This document shows positions 25,454 through 35,464 of a DNA stretch of 64,000 nucleotides, one piece after another (position 1 is the first letter of the stretch; every line of letters starts with the position of its first letter). The notes under the pieces are model-generated. The model was not told where the DNA came from, made no database searches, and saw only the letters and a program-made list of their open reading frames with translations. The DNA is from CAYZED01 sp964477445 (GTDB lineage Bacteria; Bacillota; Clostridia; Lutisporales; Lutisporaceae). The stretch covers positions 6,614 to 70,613 of the forward strand of contig CAYZED010000015.1 in the NCBI GenBank assembly GCA_964477445.1. Direction: 5' to 3'. The position numbers and the translations under genes are program-made.

Positions 25454-26329
25454 ATGGCAAAAAGCATGACAGGGTTTGGACGTGGAGAATGTACCATAGA
25501 CAATACTTCATTTACAGTGGAAATTAGATCCGTAAATCACAGATATGGTGATTTAAACATTAAGATGCCAAGATCATTTGCATCGCTCGAAGAAAAAGTA
25601 AGAGAATTAGTTAATGGAAAAGTTAGTCGCGGTAAAGTAGATATCTATATAAACTATGATTCCTATAGTCAAGATGCCAGCGTTAAATTAGATATGAATC
25701 TAGCTGGTGCATATGCGGAATCGCTTAAGGCACTAAAAGAGACTTTTGGATTTAATGATAACATTACGCTTCAACTAATGACTAGGTTTCCAGACATTCT
25801 CAAACTTGAAACAAAAGAAAAAGATATTGATTCTCTCTGGGAGATATTGAAGGAAGCACTCAATCAGGCATTGATTGGTTTTGTGGAAATGAGAGAAAGA
25901 GAAGGCGGAAGGCTATTACTTGATCTCGATATTAAATTAAAGAATATTGCTGAAGCCGTTAAAAGAATAAAAATAAAATCACCAGAGATGGTATATGAAT
26001 ATGAAAGAAAAATGCGAGAGCGAATTTCTGAATTATTACAAAATACACCGATTGATGAAAACAGACTTTTAAATGAATGTGCGATTTTTGCAGATAGAAC
26101 TTGTGTGGATGAAGAACTTGTTAGATTAGAGAGCCATATTAAAGAATTTGAAAAAACTATTAAAACAAAAGGTGCAATTGGCAAAAAACTTGATTTCATA
26201 ATTCAAGAAATGAATAGAGAAATAAACACCACAGGCTCTAAAGCCGTCGATCTTGAAATTACAAATATTGTAATTGAACTAAAAACGGAACTAGAAAAAA
26301 TCAGGGAACAAGTACAAAACTTAGAGTAG
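25454..26329 (+). CDS. YicC/YloC family endoribonuclease
   Basis: The 291-residue protein has the N-terminal MTGFGRGE(C) start, the EIRSVNHRYGD motif and the C-terminal GKKLDFIIQEMNREINTTGSKA signature of YicC/YloC. Family members cleave RNA and influence stationary-phase survival. In Bacillus and Clostridia it starts the yloC-remA-gmk-rpoZ-coaBC cluster, as here. A TAAGGAG ribosome site precedes the ATG. Confidence 0.95.
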   Translation: MAKSMTGFGRGECTIDNTSFTVEIRSVNHRYGDLNIKMPRSFASLEEKVRELVNGKVSRGKVDIYINYDSYSQDASVKLDMNLAGAYAESLKALKETFGFNDNITLQLMTRFPDILKLETKEKDIDSLWEILKEALNQALIGFVEMREREGGRLLLDLDIKLKNIAEAVKRIKIKSPEMVYEYERKMRERISELLQNTPIDENRLLNECAIFADRTCVDEELVRLESHIKEFEKTIKTKGAIGKKLDFIIQEMNREINTTGSKAVDLEITNIVIELKTELEKIREQVQNLE

Positions 26330-26414
26330 TAGGTTGTCAATATACTATTAAATATGTTATGATGTCCTAGCAAAAAAACAAATTTGAAAAATTCAGATAA
26401 CTGTGGAGGTTTTA

Positions 26415-26690
26415 ATGAGTATTAAGTTAATTAATATTGGTTTTGGGAATATTGTTTCCGCAAATAGGCTTGTTGCAATTGTTAGCCCTGAGTCAGCTCC
26501 CATAAAAAGAATAATTCAGGAAGCAAGAGATCGTGGGATGCTTATTGATGCCACATATGGAAGAAGAACCAGAGCAGTTATAGTTACTGACAGCGATCAT
26601 ATAATTTTGTCTGCGGTTCAACCGGAAACAGTAGCACATAGATTAGTTGACAGAGAACAAGAAGATGATGTAGAAACTGTTGAGGAATAA
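26415..26690 (+). CDS. remA: RemA extracellular matrix regulatory protein (DUF370)
   Basis: This is a 91-residue DNA-binding protein that in Bacillus activates matrix and osmoprotection genes and forms oligomeric rings. The sequence INIGFGNIVSANRLVAIVSPESAPIKR near the N-terminus and GRRTRAVIVTDSDHIILSA are family hallmarks. The ATG at 26415 follows GGAGG by five bases. Confidence 0.95.
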   Translation: MSIKLINIGFGNIVSANRLVAIVSPESAPIKRIIQEARDRGMLIDATYGRRTRAVIVTDSDHIILSAVQPETVAHRLVDREQEDDVETVEE

Positions 26691-26711
26691 AACACTGTGG
26701 AGGAATAAGCA

Positions 26712-27365
26712 TTGGCTTGTATCGAAAGAAAAGGCGGACATTTATTAGTAGTTTCTGGACCTTCAGGTGTTGGAAAAGGAACTGTATGTAAAGAATTGAT
26801 TGGCAGAGGAATTGATGGTCTGGGACTTTCTGTTTCTGCAACCACTAGGAAGCCAAGATCTGGTGAAGTGAATGGTATAAATTATTGTTTCAAGCCTTTT
26901 GATGAATTTGAATCAATGGTTAAGAATGGTGAGTTACTAGAGTATGCCAATGTTCATGGAAATTATTATGGAACACCAAAAAGATTTGTCTTTGATGAAA
27001 TGGAAAAGCTAAATGATATTATTCTAGAAATAGATATTCAGGGAGCAGCCCAGGTTAAAAAAAATTATCCTGATGCTATTTTGATTTTCATTATGCCACC
27101 GACTTTTGGTGATTTAATTAAGAGAATTTATAATAGAGGCACAGAATCAGAAGAAGACATAAAAAAGAGAATGATAAATGCTCATTTTGAAATTTTAGCA
27201 GCGGAACATTATGATTATTTAGTTATAAACGAAAATGTTATTGAAGCTACAGATCAAATTGTATCAATAATAATTGCAGAAAGATGCAGACGAGACAGAT
27301 TTATATTAGACTATGACTGTTTTGTTTACAAGGAGGAAAAGAATGATATATCCAACACTATCTAA
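26712..27365 (+). CDS. gmk: Guanylate kinase
   Basis: Gmk phosphorylates GMP to GDP with ATP. The P-loop is SGPSGVGKGT, the GMP-binding motif is SVSATTRKPRSGEVNG, and LLEYANVHGNYYGTP is also diagnostic. The start is a TTG at 26712 preceded by GGAGG. The 217-residue product runs past the rpoZ start, overlapping that gene by 23 bases, so the two are co-translated. Confidence 0.96.
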   Translation: MACIERKGGHLLVVSGPSGVGKGTVCKELIGRGIDGLGLSVSATTRKPRSGEVNGINYCFKPFDEFESMVKNGELLEYANVHGNYYGTPKRFVFDEMEKLNDIILEIDIQGAAQVKKNYPDAILIFIMPPTFGDLIKRIYNRGTESEEDIKKRMINAHFEILAAEHYDYLVINENVIEATDQIVSIIIAERCRRDRFILDYDCFVYKEEKNDISNTI

Positions 27366-27612
27366 TTTGCTCGAAAAAATTGACAGTAAGTACACATTAG
27401 TGGTAGCGGTCTCTAAGAGAGCCCGTGAAATTGTTGACGGAAGTGGTAAGCTTGTCGATATCAAATCTAATAAGCCGGTCACCATAGCTGTTAATGAGAT
27501 TGCCCAAGGATTGATTACTTACGAAAGAATAATTCATGAAGAAAATGCTCATGATCTTATTGAAATTGAAGCAGAAGACATACTTAAAGAAGTTGAAGAG
27601 CAAGAAATATAA
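27343..27612 (+). CDS. rpoZ: DNA-directed RNA polymerase omega subunit
   Basis: An 89-residue omega subunit that helps RNA polymerase assembly. Motifs include PTLSNLLEKIDSKYTLVVAVSKRAREI and KPVTIAVNEIAQGLI. The ATG at 27343 follows AAGGAGG and lies inside the end of gmk. Position behind gmk is conserved across bacteria. Confidence 0.95.
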   Translation: MIYPTLSNLLEKIDSKYTLVVAVSKRAREIVDGSGKLVDIKSNKPVTIAVNEIAQGLITYERIIHEENAHDLIEIEAEDILKEVEEQEI

Positions 27613-27640
27613 AATTTTTTACTGAAAGGAATGATGTAAA

Positions 27641-28846
27641 ATGTCATTAAGAGACAAAAATATCGTTCTTGGCGTTTCAGGTGGAATTGCTTGCTATAAA
27701 GCATGTGAAATAGTAAGTAACCTAAAAAAATTAAACGCAAATATTGACGTAATTATGACTAAATCAGCGACTGAATTCGTGAATCCGCTCACGTTTCAGT
27801 CTCTTTCTCTAAATAAAGTCACTGTGGACATGTTTGACGAACCTAAGTATTGGGAAATAGGACATATTGCATTAGCAAAGAAAGCTGATATTTTTCTGAT
27901 AGCACCTGCCACAGCAAATGTTATAGGTAAAATTGCAAATGGAATTGCTGACGATATGTTAACAACGACGGTTATGGCCTTTAAGGGAACTGTGGTACTT
28001 GCACCTGCAATGAATACAAATATGTACGAAAATGTTGCTGTTATTGAAAATATCGAAAAATTAAAAAAACGCGGTATGATTTTTATTGATCCTGTTGTAG
28101 GAAAACTTGCGTGTGGGGATACTGGAAACGGCAAGATGGCAAATCCATCAGATATTGTAGATATGATTTGTGGAATTTTAATACCCAAACATGATTTAAA
28201 AGGCCTTAATATTCTAGTTACTGCAGGACCTACTATCGAGAAGTTTGATCCAGTAAGATATATAACTAATAATTCAAGTGGAAAAATGGGCTTTGCAATA
28301 GCAATTCAAGCTCTAAAACGTGGTGCAAATGTTACACTAATTTCTGGTCCTACATCACTAAAACCACCTGATGGCATTAAAATAATAAATGTAGAATCTG
28401 CAGTGGAAATGAGAAATGCGGTAATTGAGAATTATCGAGATATGGATGCAATCATTAAAAGCGCTGCAGTATCCGATTATGCACCAGCAGAAATGAACGA
28501 ACAAAAAATAAAAAAATCCGAAGATATTATGACCATAAAGTTAAAGAAAAATCCTGATATTCTTGCAGAACTTGGGAAATTGAAAGAAGACCGAATTTTA
28601 ATTGGGTTTGCTATGGAGACAGAGAACTTAATTGAAAATGCTAAGTCGAAACTTGAATCGAAAAATTTAGATATTATAGTTGCAAATAATCTAGGTACTG
28701 AAGGCGCAGGATTTAAAGTTGATACGAATATCGCGACTTTGTTATATAGAGATGGCAGAATTGAATATCTTGAAAAGATGAAGAAGTCAGAACTAGCAGA
28801 TATCATATTGAATAAAGTTAAAGAATTAAGAGCGCTACGAACATAA
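27641..28846 (+). CDS. coaBC: Bifunctional phosphopantothenoylcysteine decarboxylase/phosphopantothenate-cysteine ligase
   Basis: CoaBC catalyses two steps of coenzyme A synthesis. The CoaC half shows GVSGGIACYKACEIV, the catalytic-His region HIALAKKADIFLIAPATANVIGK in part, and the substrate-binding PAMNTNMY loop. The CoaB half begins at about residue 185 with LVTAGPTIEKFDPVRYI and NNSSGKMGFAIA. The 401-residue length is normal. A GAAAGGA ribosome site precedes the ATG. Confidence 0.97.
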   Translation: MSLRDKNIVLGVSGGIACYKACEIVSNLKKLNANIDVIMTKSATEFVNPLTFQSLSLNKVTVDMFDEPKYWEIGHIALAKKADIFLIAPATANVIGKIANGIADDMLTTTVMAFKGTVVLAPAMNTNMYENVAVIENIEKLKKRGMIFIDPVVGKLACGDTGNGKMANPSDIVDMICGILIPKHDLKGLNILVTAGPTIEKFDPVRYITNNSSGKMGFAIAIQALKRGANVTLISGPTSLKPPDGIKIINVESAVEMRNAVIENYRDMDAIIKSAAVSDYAPAEMNEQKIKKSEDIMTIKLKKNPDILAELGKLKEDRILIGFAMETENLIENAKSKLESKNLDIIVANNLGTEGAGFKVDTNIATLLYRDGRIEYLEKMKKSELADIILNKVKELRALRT

Positions 28847-28917
28847 ACTTAGGCTGGTTTGCGTTTTTTCTCAAAAATAATATTCATTAACGCAAATTCG
28901 TAAAAAGAACAAAATTT

Positions 28918-28942
28918 AAGCAGCCTTTTAGGTTGCTTTTAT
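28918..28942 (+). terminator. Intrinsic terminator after coaBC
   Basis: AAGCAGCC pairs with GGTTGCTT (one G-U) around a TTTTA loop, followed by TTTTAT. Confidence 0.65.
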
Positions 28943-28983
28943 ATTAGTATATGAAACCATACTTTCTTGGGGAAAGGAGTAAA

Positions 28984-31236
28984 ATGTCTCAAAAATCATT
29001 TGCTGGAGTAATTACAGGAAACAAAACTAATTCAACAGATAGAATGTTTACATATGCAGTACCCACTGAAATGCAAGCATTAGCGAATATTGGCGACCGA
29101 GTGGTAGTCCCTTTTGGCATGGGCAATAAAAGAATGGAAGGGTACATAATAGAATTTTACGCTCACTCTGATTACCCTAAAATGAAAATGAAAAGTATAA
29201 TCGAAAGAATTGATGATCGTCCGGTTTTAACTGAGGAGCAGGTCGAATTATCAAAACTAATTGCAGAACATATTCCTTGTCGTAGATTAGATGCTATAAG
29301 GATAATGATTCCATCGATGATTACAAAGAATATTGAAAAGAAGAATTTCTTTTATAAATATATTGAACCAATTTCAGAATCAGAAAAAATCAAGAAATCT
29401 ATTGAAGCAAAAAAGCTAAAAGGGAAAAGCAGTGAAATTTTAAATTTACTAATTAGTAGAAATGCCTTTGTCTCGAAAGATGAACTCAAGAATTTGTTTG
29501 GTATTTGTAATAGTAATATTGAATTGCTTCTAAAGAAAGAACTTATTTTTTCAACGTCAGAGAACAAATATAAGTTTGTAACTAGCATGAATGAAAACCG
29601 AAAATCATTTGATTTAACAGATATCCAAAAAGAAGCTTTGAAAAAAATCGAACAGTCCTTTCTAAATAATAGAGAAGTATTACTTCATGGAGTTACCGGG
29701 AGTGGAAAAACAGAGATATATTTTGAACTAATATCATCTGCTATTGATAAAGGAAATGAGTGTATATTTTTAGTTCCGGAAATTGCGTTGACAGCTCAAA
29801 TGATTGGACGAGTAAGAGCGAAATTTGGAGAAAAAGTCGCAATATTTCATAGCGGACTCACGTCATCTGAACGTATAGATCAGTGGAGAATGGTTAGAGA
29901 CAAAGAAGTTAAAATTGCTGTTGGTCCGAGATCTGCTGTTTTTTTACCATTCTCTTCACTCGGACTTATTATAGTAGATGAAGAGCATGAAAGCGCATAT
30001 AAATCAGAAATGAATCCCAGATACGATGCACGAGATGTAGCAGTATTCAGATCAAAATTAACAGGAGCAAATGTCGTTTTCGGTTCAGCAACACCTTCAA
30101 TTGAAAATTATCACAAAGCAAAAAAAGGATTGATTGACTTAGTAGAACTCAGCGAAAGAATTGGTGGAAAAACTCTAGCAGTACCTACAATTATCGATAT
30201 GAGAGAAGAATTGAAAAGCGGAAATAGGTCACCTTTTAGTAAGCAATTACTAGAAGAGTTGGAGCGCGTAATAAATAGAGGAGAACAAGCTATTCTTTTT
30301 TTAAACAGAAGAGGATATTCAACCTTTGTTAGTTGTAGAGATTGCGGTGAGGCATTAAAATGTAAGCACTGTAGTGTGTCACTGACTTATCACGACAAGG
30401 GTAAATTAATTTGTCATTATTGTGGTTTTCAAATCGCTCAGCCTGAGTGTTGTCCTTCGTGTAAATCGACAAGAATAAGATATTTTGGTTCAGGAACCCA
30501 AAAAGTTGAAGATGAATTTAACAAAATTTTCGGCAATGGGAAATTGATAAGGATGGATGCAGATACCACTAGCGTAAGAGGTGCCCATTCCCAAATAATA
30601 AAAGAATTTTCAGATGGTAAATATTCTGTAATGCTAGGAACACAAATGGTCGCTAAAGGATTAGATTTTCCAAATGTAACATTGGTTGCTGTTTTGTCAG
30701 CGGATCAAATGTTGAATATGCCCGATTTTAGGGCTGGTGAAAAGAGTTTTCAGCTATTAACACAGGTTTCTGGCAGATCTGGTCGTGGAGAAAAAGATGG
30801 AAAAGTTTTCATCCAAACATATTCACCTGAGCACTATGCACTAATTCTCGGAGCTAAACAGGACTACAAAGCTTTTTATGAAGAAGAAATATCTTTGAGA
30901 AAAATTATGGATTTACCACCCTTTAAAAGTATTACAATTATTAGATTCACAGGCGAAAATCTTGAGGAATCAAAAAAAATTGCTTTAGAAACCTCGATTA
31001 AACTAAAAAGAATCTTTGAAGAAAATGATTTAATTACTAGTATTTTAGGGCCAACTACTTCCACCATAGAAAAAGTTAAAGATAGCTACAGATTTCAGCT
31101 CATTATAAAATACGACAATGATATAAAAGATAGGGTTGAAGAAATGCTGTTTCAGTTTAATGAAGCGGAAGAAGTTCAGAATGAAAAAAGAGCGGTACTA
31201 GTTAATATTGAGTCAAACCCTATAAATATGTTATGA
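28984..31236 (+). CDS. priA: Primosomal replication restart helicase PriA
   Basis: PriA reloads the replisome at stalled forks. The 750-residue protein has the N-terminal DNA-binding domain (FTYAVPTEM, GDRVVVPFG), Walker A GVTGSGKTEIYFE (near residue 241), the DEEH Walker B (IVDEEHESAYK), the zinc-binding Cys cluster of primosomal helicases (CRDCGEALKCKHC, CHYCGF, CCPSCKS) and helicase motif VI with the VSGRSGRGEK sequence. The ATG at 28984 is supported by AAAGGAG; an in-frame ATG at 28951 overlaps the terminator region and is unlikely. Confidence 0.97.
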   Translation: MSQKSFAGVITGNKTNSTDRMFTYAVPTEMQALANIGDRVVVPFGMGNKRMEGYIIEFYAHSDYPKMKMKSIIERIDDRPVLTEEQVELSKLIAEHIPCRRLDAIRIMIPSMITKNIEKKNFFYKYIEPISESEKIKKSIEAKKLKGKSSEILNLLISRNAFVSKDELKNLFGICNSNIELLLKKELIFSTSENKYKFVTSMNENRKSFDLTDIQKEALKKIEQSFLNNREVLLHGVTGSGKTEIYFELISSAIDKGNECIFLVPEIALTAQMIGRVRAKFGEKVAIFHSGLTSSERIDQWRMVRDKEVKIAVGPRSAVFLPFSSLGLIIVDEEHESAYKSEMNPRYDARDVAVFRSKLTGANVVFGSATPSIENYHKAKKGLIDLVELSERIGGKTLAVPTIIDMREELKSGNRSPFSKQLLEELERVINRGEQAILFLNRRGYSTFVSCRDCGEALKCKHCSVSLTYHDKGKLICHYCGFQIAQPECCPSCKSTRIRYFGSGTQKVEDEFNKIFGNGKLIRMDADTTSVRGAHSQIIKEFSDGKYSVMLGTQMVAKGLDFPNVTLVAVLSADQMLNMPDFRAGEKSFQLLTQVSGRSGRGEKDGKVFIQTYSPEHYALILGAKQDYKAFYEEEISLRKIMDLPPFKSITIIRFTGENLEESKKIALETSIKLKRIFEENDLITSILGPTTSTIEKVKDSYRFQLIIKYDNDIKDRVEEMLFQFNEAEEVQNEKRAVLVNIESNPINML

Positions 31237-31269
31237 TTACAATGCAATAAAAGAATTTTGGAGGAGCAT

Positions 31270-31740
31270 ATGGCTATTAGAGAAGTTAGACAAGAAAATG
31301 AAGATATATTAAGAAAAATTTCAAAAAAAGTTGAAGTTATTGATGATAGAATTCTCAATTTGCTGGATGATATGGCTGAAACTATGTATAAAGCAAATGG
31401 ATGTGGATTGGCAGCACCTCAAGTAGGGATATTGAGAAGAGTAATTGTAATAGATACTGGTGACGGATTAATTGAGTTAATAAATCCGGTAATAGTATAT
31501 GAAAATGGTGAACAGGTTGGAAATGAAGGATGTCTTTCCGTGCTAGGGAAAATAGGAGAGGTTACCAGACCCGAAAAAGTTATCGTAAAAGGACAAAATA
31601 GAAAAGGTGAGTTTGTTCAATATGACGCAAAAGATTTTCTTGCTGTAGTTTTTTGTCATGAAATCGATCATTTAAATGGTGTTTTGTATATAGATAAGGC
31701 CAGAAATATTACATCAACAGATAATTCGGAGGCGAAATGA
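31270..31740 (+). CDS. def: Peptide deformylase
   Basis: The enzyme removes the formyl group from new N-termini. It has all three metalloprotease motifs: GCGLAAPQVG, EGCLS and HEIDH. The 156-residue product matches type 1/2 clostridial deformylases. The ATG at 31270 follows GGAGGAG. Its TGA overlaps the ATG of fmt (ATGA), a typical def-fmt coupling. Confidence 0.97.
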   Translation: MAIREVRQENEDILRKISKKVEVIDDRILNLLDDMAETMYKANGCGLAAPQVGILRRVIVIDTGDGLIELINPVIVYENGEQVGNEGCLSVLGKIGEVTRPEKVIVKGQNRKGEFVQYDAKDFLAVVFCHEIDHLNGVLYIDKARNITSTDNSEAK

Positions 31741-32729
31741 AAATAGTTTTTTTAGGAACGCCTGAATTTGCAGTACCTTGTCTGAGGGAATTATATAATG
31801 CAGGACATGAGATAGCGGCTGTTTTTTCTCAGCCGGATAGACCGTCGGGCAGAGGTTATAAGTTAAAGGCACCACCAGTGAAAGAATTTGCTGTAGCGAA
31901 CGGATTGAATATACACCAACCTGAAAAGATAAAATCAGAAGAAGCGATTAGCATTATACAGGACATTAATCCAGAAGTGATAGTAGTTGTAGCATATGGA
32001 CAGATTTTGTCAAAAAAACTCTTAGATATTCCTCAACATGGATGTATAAATGTCCATGCTTCACTTTTGCCTAAATATAGAGGCGCAGCGCCAATTAATT
32101 GGGCGCTTATTCGCGGAGAGAAAGTTACTGGTGTCACTACTATGTTTATGGATGTGGGACTAGATACAGGGGATATGTTACTAAAAGCAGAATTACCGAT
32201 TGAAGAGTGTGATAACGCTGGTACGTTATTTTCGAAATTATCTGAACTGGGTTCAAATCTTATTATAGAAACACTCGAAGGTATTAAAAAAGGAACTTTA
32301 TCGAGAATTCCTCAAGATAATACGATTTCCACATATGCGCCTTTGTTAAGTCGCGATCAAAGTCGAATTGATTGGGATAAGTCATCAAAAGAAATAAATG
32401 ATCTAATTCGTGGAATGAATCCTTGGCCTACAGCATGGACAACATTAAATGATAAGAAAATTAAGATATTCGAGGCAAAAATTCTAGAGAAGAGTCTATT
32501 GTCAGGAGAAGAAAACTCGGTGGAAAATAATGATTCGAAATTTGTTATAGAAAGCGGAATTTCCATAGAACCTGGGACTATTCTAAAATCATACAAAGAT
32601 TCTTTGGTAATCGCTTGCAGAGAAGGACAACTTGAAATTTTGGAGTTACAGGCTGAGAATGAAAAGAAAATGAAAGTTTCTGAATATTTAAAAGGTCATA
32701 GAATCGAAAGTGGAAATATACTGAAATAA
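31737..32729 (+). CDS. fmt: Methionyl-tRNA formyltransferase
   Basis: Fmt formylates Met-tRNAi with 10-formyl-THF. The protein shows FLGTPEFAVPCLREL at the start, the SLLPKYRGAAPINWAL active-site motif with catalytic Asn/His/Asp in the neighbourhood (NVHASLLP, DVGLDTGDM), and the C-terminal OB-like domain. The length is 330 residues; a Glu/Asn/Ser-rich stretch near residues 255-270 enlarges a surface loop of the C-terminal domain. Confidence 0.97.
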   Translation: MKIVFLGTPEFAVPCLRELYNAGHEIAAVFSQPDRPSGRGYKLKAPPVKEFAVANGLNIHQPEKIKSEEAISIIQDINPEVIVVVAYGQILSKKLLDIPQHGCINVHASLLPKYRGAAPINWALIRGEKVTGVTTMFMDVGLDTGDMLLKAELPIEECDNAGTLFSKLSELGSNLIIETLEGIKKGTLSRIPQDNTISTYAPLLSRDQSRIDWDKSSKEINDLIRGMNPWPTAWTTLNDKKIKIFEAKILEKSLLSGEENSVENNDSKFVIESGISIEPGTILKSYKDSLVIACREGQLEILELQAENEKKMKVSEYLKGHRIESGNILK

Positions 32730-32779
32730 ATTATTTATGGAATAATCGAAACGATAAAGAAAAATGGAATGGTGAAATA

Positions 32780-34354
32780 TTGAAAGAAGATAAAAAAACT
32801 ACTAGTGTAAAAAAAGGACCTTTTGTCAAGAAAGAAACTTTTGCGAAGAAAGAGCCTTTTGCAAAGAAAGAAACTTTTGCAAAGAAAGAAACTTTTGTCA
32901 AGAAAGATTCCAATGAAAAGAAGGATTCTACTACTATGAAAACAGCATTTGTAAAAAGAGCTCCGGCTGTAAAGAACGCACCTTTTGCAAAGAAAGAGCC
33001 TTTTGTCAAGAAAGAGCCTATTGTAAGAAAGCCGAATGCGAGACTCGTGGCAGTTAGAATACTTAACAAAGTAGTTGAAAATGATGCCTATTCGAACATA
33101 GAACTCAGTCGAGAACTAAGCAGAATAATTTTAGATGATCGTGATAAAGCGCTAGTTACAGAAATTGTTAATGGAACGCTGAGGAATTTAACAAAACTTG
33201 ATTTTGTTATTAAATTTTTTACTCAAGATAGAGCGGTCGATTCTGTGACGAGAAATATTCTACGCATATCTTTCTATCAGATGATATACTTGGACAAAAT
33301 TCCGGATAATGCGATACTTAATGAAGCGGGTGAAGCGGCTAGAGTTCTTCTAGGTGAAGGGCCTGTTAAATTTGTAAATGCAATACTTAGAAATTATACT
33401 AGAAAAACTGACGAAATAGATTTTCCAAAAAGAGAAGATGACTTGGAAGAGTTTCTTAGTGTCGAGTATTCTTTTCCAAAATGGTTAATAAAAATGTGGA
33501 TTAAGAGATTTGGAAGCACATTTACTGAAGAACTTTTAGTTTCTCTTAATGAACGGCCAGATTTATCTCTCAGAATTAATCTGAAAAAAATATCAATAGA
33601 AAATTACACTCAAATATTAAAAGATAATAATATTGAATACACAGAGGGGAAATATTCTGATAGATCCATAAAAATAAATGGCAACCATAATATTGAGAAG
33701 TTACCTGGATATTCAGATGGGAATTTTATTGTTCAAGATGAAGCGTCTATTCTCTCGGTTATTGCGCTTGGAGTTAAAAGTGGAGATAAAGTTTTGGATT
33801 TATGTAGTGCACCTGGAGGAAAAACCACGCTGATTTCAGAATTATTAGATGGAACAGGCACTTTGATTGCTGGAGATATTCATCCACATAAGTTGAAACT
33901 AGTTAACGATAATTTGAGACGATTAGAACTTAAGGATGTTACGGTTAAGCTTATGGATGCTACTGTTTTTGAGGAATCATTAAGAAATAGGTTTGACAAA
34001 ATACTACTTGATGCCCCTTGCACAGGATATGGGGTAATGAGAAAAAAACCAGATATGAAATATAAAAAAAGCACAACAGAAATACAGTCTTTAGTTGAAA
34101 TTCAAAGAAAAATGATAACTAATGCATCCAAATACCTTAAAAAAGGCGGTATTTTATTATATAGTACTTGTACAATATCAGAAGACGAAAACGAAAACAT
34201 GATAAAATGGGCTGTTGAAGGAAATAATGGGCTTAAACTTGAGTCTTTAAAAGGTATTTTACCGAATGAAGTAGTTGGAGAAGATGGAATGGTAAGACTC
34301 TACCCTAATGTTCATGGAACTGATGGATTTTTTATTGCTAGAATGAAAAAATAG
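32780..34354 (+). CDS. rsmB: 16S rRNA m5C967 methyltransferase RsmB with repetitive Lys-rich N-terminal extension
   Basis: RsmB methylates C967 of 16S rRNA. After about 90 residues comes a NusB-like RNA-binding domain (ARLVAVRILNKVV, then AILNEAGEAARVL and FVNAILRNY), followed by the NOL1/NOP2/Sun methyltransferase domain with VLDLCSAPGGKTTLISEL, LLDAPCTGYGVMRKKPD and YSTCTISEDENE (catalytic Cys pair). The extra N-terminus is a tandem array of KKETFA/KKEPFA hexapeptides, strongly basic and probably disordered; a role in RNA binding is inference. The start is a TTG at 32780. Confidence 0.93.
   Translation: MKEDKKTTSVKKGPFVKKETFAKKEPFAKKETFAKKETFVKKDSNEKKDSTTMKTAFVKRAPAVKNAPFAKKEPFVKKEPIVRKPNARLVAVRILNKVVENDAYSNIELSRELSRIILDDRDKALVTEIVNGTLRNLTKLDFVIKFFTQDRAVDSVTRNILRISFYQMIYLDKIPDNAILNEAGEAARVLLGEGPVKFVNAILRNYTRKTDEIDFPKREDDLEEFLSVEYSFPKWLIKMWIKRFGSTFTEELLVSLNERPDLSLRINLKKISIENYTQILKDNNIEYTEGKYSDRSIKINGNHNIEKLPGYSDGNFIVQDEASILSVIALGVKSGDKVLDLCSAPGGKTTLISELLDGTGTLIAGDIHPHKLKLVNDNLRRLELKDVTVKLMDATVFEESLRNRFDKILLDAPCTGYGVMRKKPDMKYKKSTTEIQSLVEIQRKMITNASKYLKKGGILLYSTCTISEDENENMIKWAVEGNNGLKLESLKGILPNEVVGEDGMVRLYPNVHGTDGFFIARMKK
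32828..33025 (+). repeat. 18-bp in-frame tandem repeat in the rsmB N-terminus
   Basis: Four adjacent 18-nt units (32828-32899, AAGAAAGAAACTTTTGCG and variants) and two more at 32990-33025 encode K-K-E-T/P-F-A/V hexapeptides. Degenerate units lie between them. Confidence 0.88.
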
Positions 34355-34361
34355 GTGAATC

Positions 34362-35390
34362 TTGAAGAGAAATATTAAAGATTTAGATATTCTTGAAATT
34401 GAAAATTTTATTAAAATGATTGGTGAAAAGAAATTTAGAACCGATCAAATATTCAAATGGATTTATTCAGATATCTCAGATTTTGAGGAAATGTCAGACC
34501 TACCTAAGACTCTTAGATTAAAATTAGCAGATGAATTTGATATTAAAAAAGCTGAAATTCAAAGAAAACAAGTTTCGAGAGTTGATGGCACTATCAAATA
34601 TTTACTAAAACTAAGCGATGAAGTATTGATTGAAACAGTATCAATGCAATATAAGCATGGTCATTCTGTTTGTATTTCTACACAGGCTGGATGTAGAATG
34701 GGGTGTACATTTTGTGCATCTGGATTAAATGGGCTAGAACGAAATCTTACACCTGGAGAAATGATTGAACAAATCATGTTAGTTCAAAGAGATACTGGAG
34801 TTAGGGTTGATAGTCTTGTTCTAATGGGTACTGGAGAACCATTTGATAACTATTCAAATGTTATGAAGTTTTTAAGAAATCTAATTCATCCCATCGGATT
34901 AAATATAGGTCAAAGGCATATAACGATATCCACAGCAGGGATTGTTCCGGGAATTCTTAATCTTTCAAATGAAGGATTGCAGATAAATTTGGCGATATCA
35001 CTTCATAATCCTTTTAACGAGGAAAGAAGCGAAATTATGCCAATTAACAAAAAATATCCGATTGACATGTTAATTGCTACCTGTAAGAATTATTATGCCG
35101 TCACTAAAAGAAGAGTTACATTTGAATACGCATTAATTATGGATTTGAATGATTCTGAAAGACACGCGGCTGAACTTGTTAAACTTTTGTCTGGATTTGA
35201 TTGTCATATAAACTTAATTCCAGTAAATGAAGTAATAGAATCTGGAATGCATAAATCTAAGGCTGATGTAGTAAATAAATTTTTTAATTATCTTAAAGGA
35301 AAGGGATTAAATGTGACTATCAGACGGGAACTTGGCAATGACATTGATAGTGCATGTGGTCAGCTCAGATTAAGGCACAAAGTTGAATAA
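34362..35390 (+). CDS. rlmN: Dual-specificity RNA methyltransferase RlmN
   Basis: RlmN uses radical SAM chemistry to make m2A2503 in 23S rRNA and m2A37 in tRNA. The cluster motif is CRMGCTFC (near residue 111), the GTGEPFDNY motif follows, and the C-terminal catalytic Cys is in DIDSACGQL near residue 333. The start is TTG at 34362 with an AGGTGAAT ribosome site. Gene order rsmB-rlmN-prpC-prkC is the conserved Firmicute arrangement. Confidence 0.97.
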   Translation: MKRNIKDLDILEIENFIKMIGEKKFRTDQIFKWIYSDISDFEEMSDLPKTLRLKLADEFDIKKAEIQRKQVSRVDGTIKYLLKLSDEVLIETVSMQYKHGHSVCISTQAGCRMGCTFCASGLNGLERNLTPGEMIEQIMLVQRDTGVRVDSLVLMGTGEPFDNYSNVMKFLRNLIHPIGLNIGQRHITISTAGIVPGILNLSNEGLQINLAISLHNPFNEERSEIMPINKKYPIDMLIATCKNYYAVTKRRVTFEYALIMDLNDSERHAAELVKLLSGFDCHINLIPVNEVIESGMHKSKADVVNKFFNYLKGKGLNVTIRRELGNDIDSACGQLRLRHKVE

Positions 35391-35464
35391 AACGTTGTCT
35401 CATGTATTAATAACATAGTTATAAGCAAATTATTAAAGCTAATAAAGCGTGAAGTGAGGTCAAT

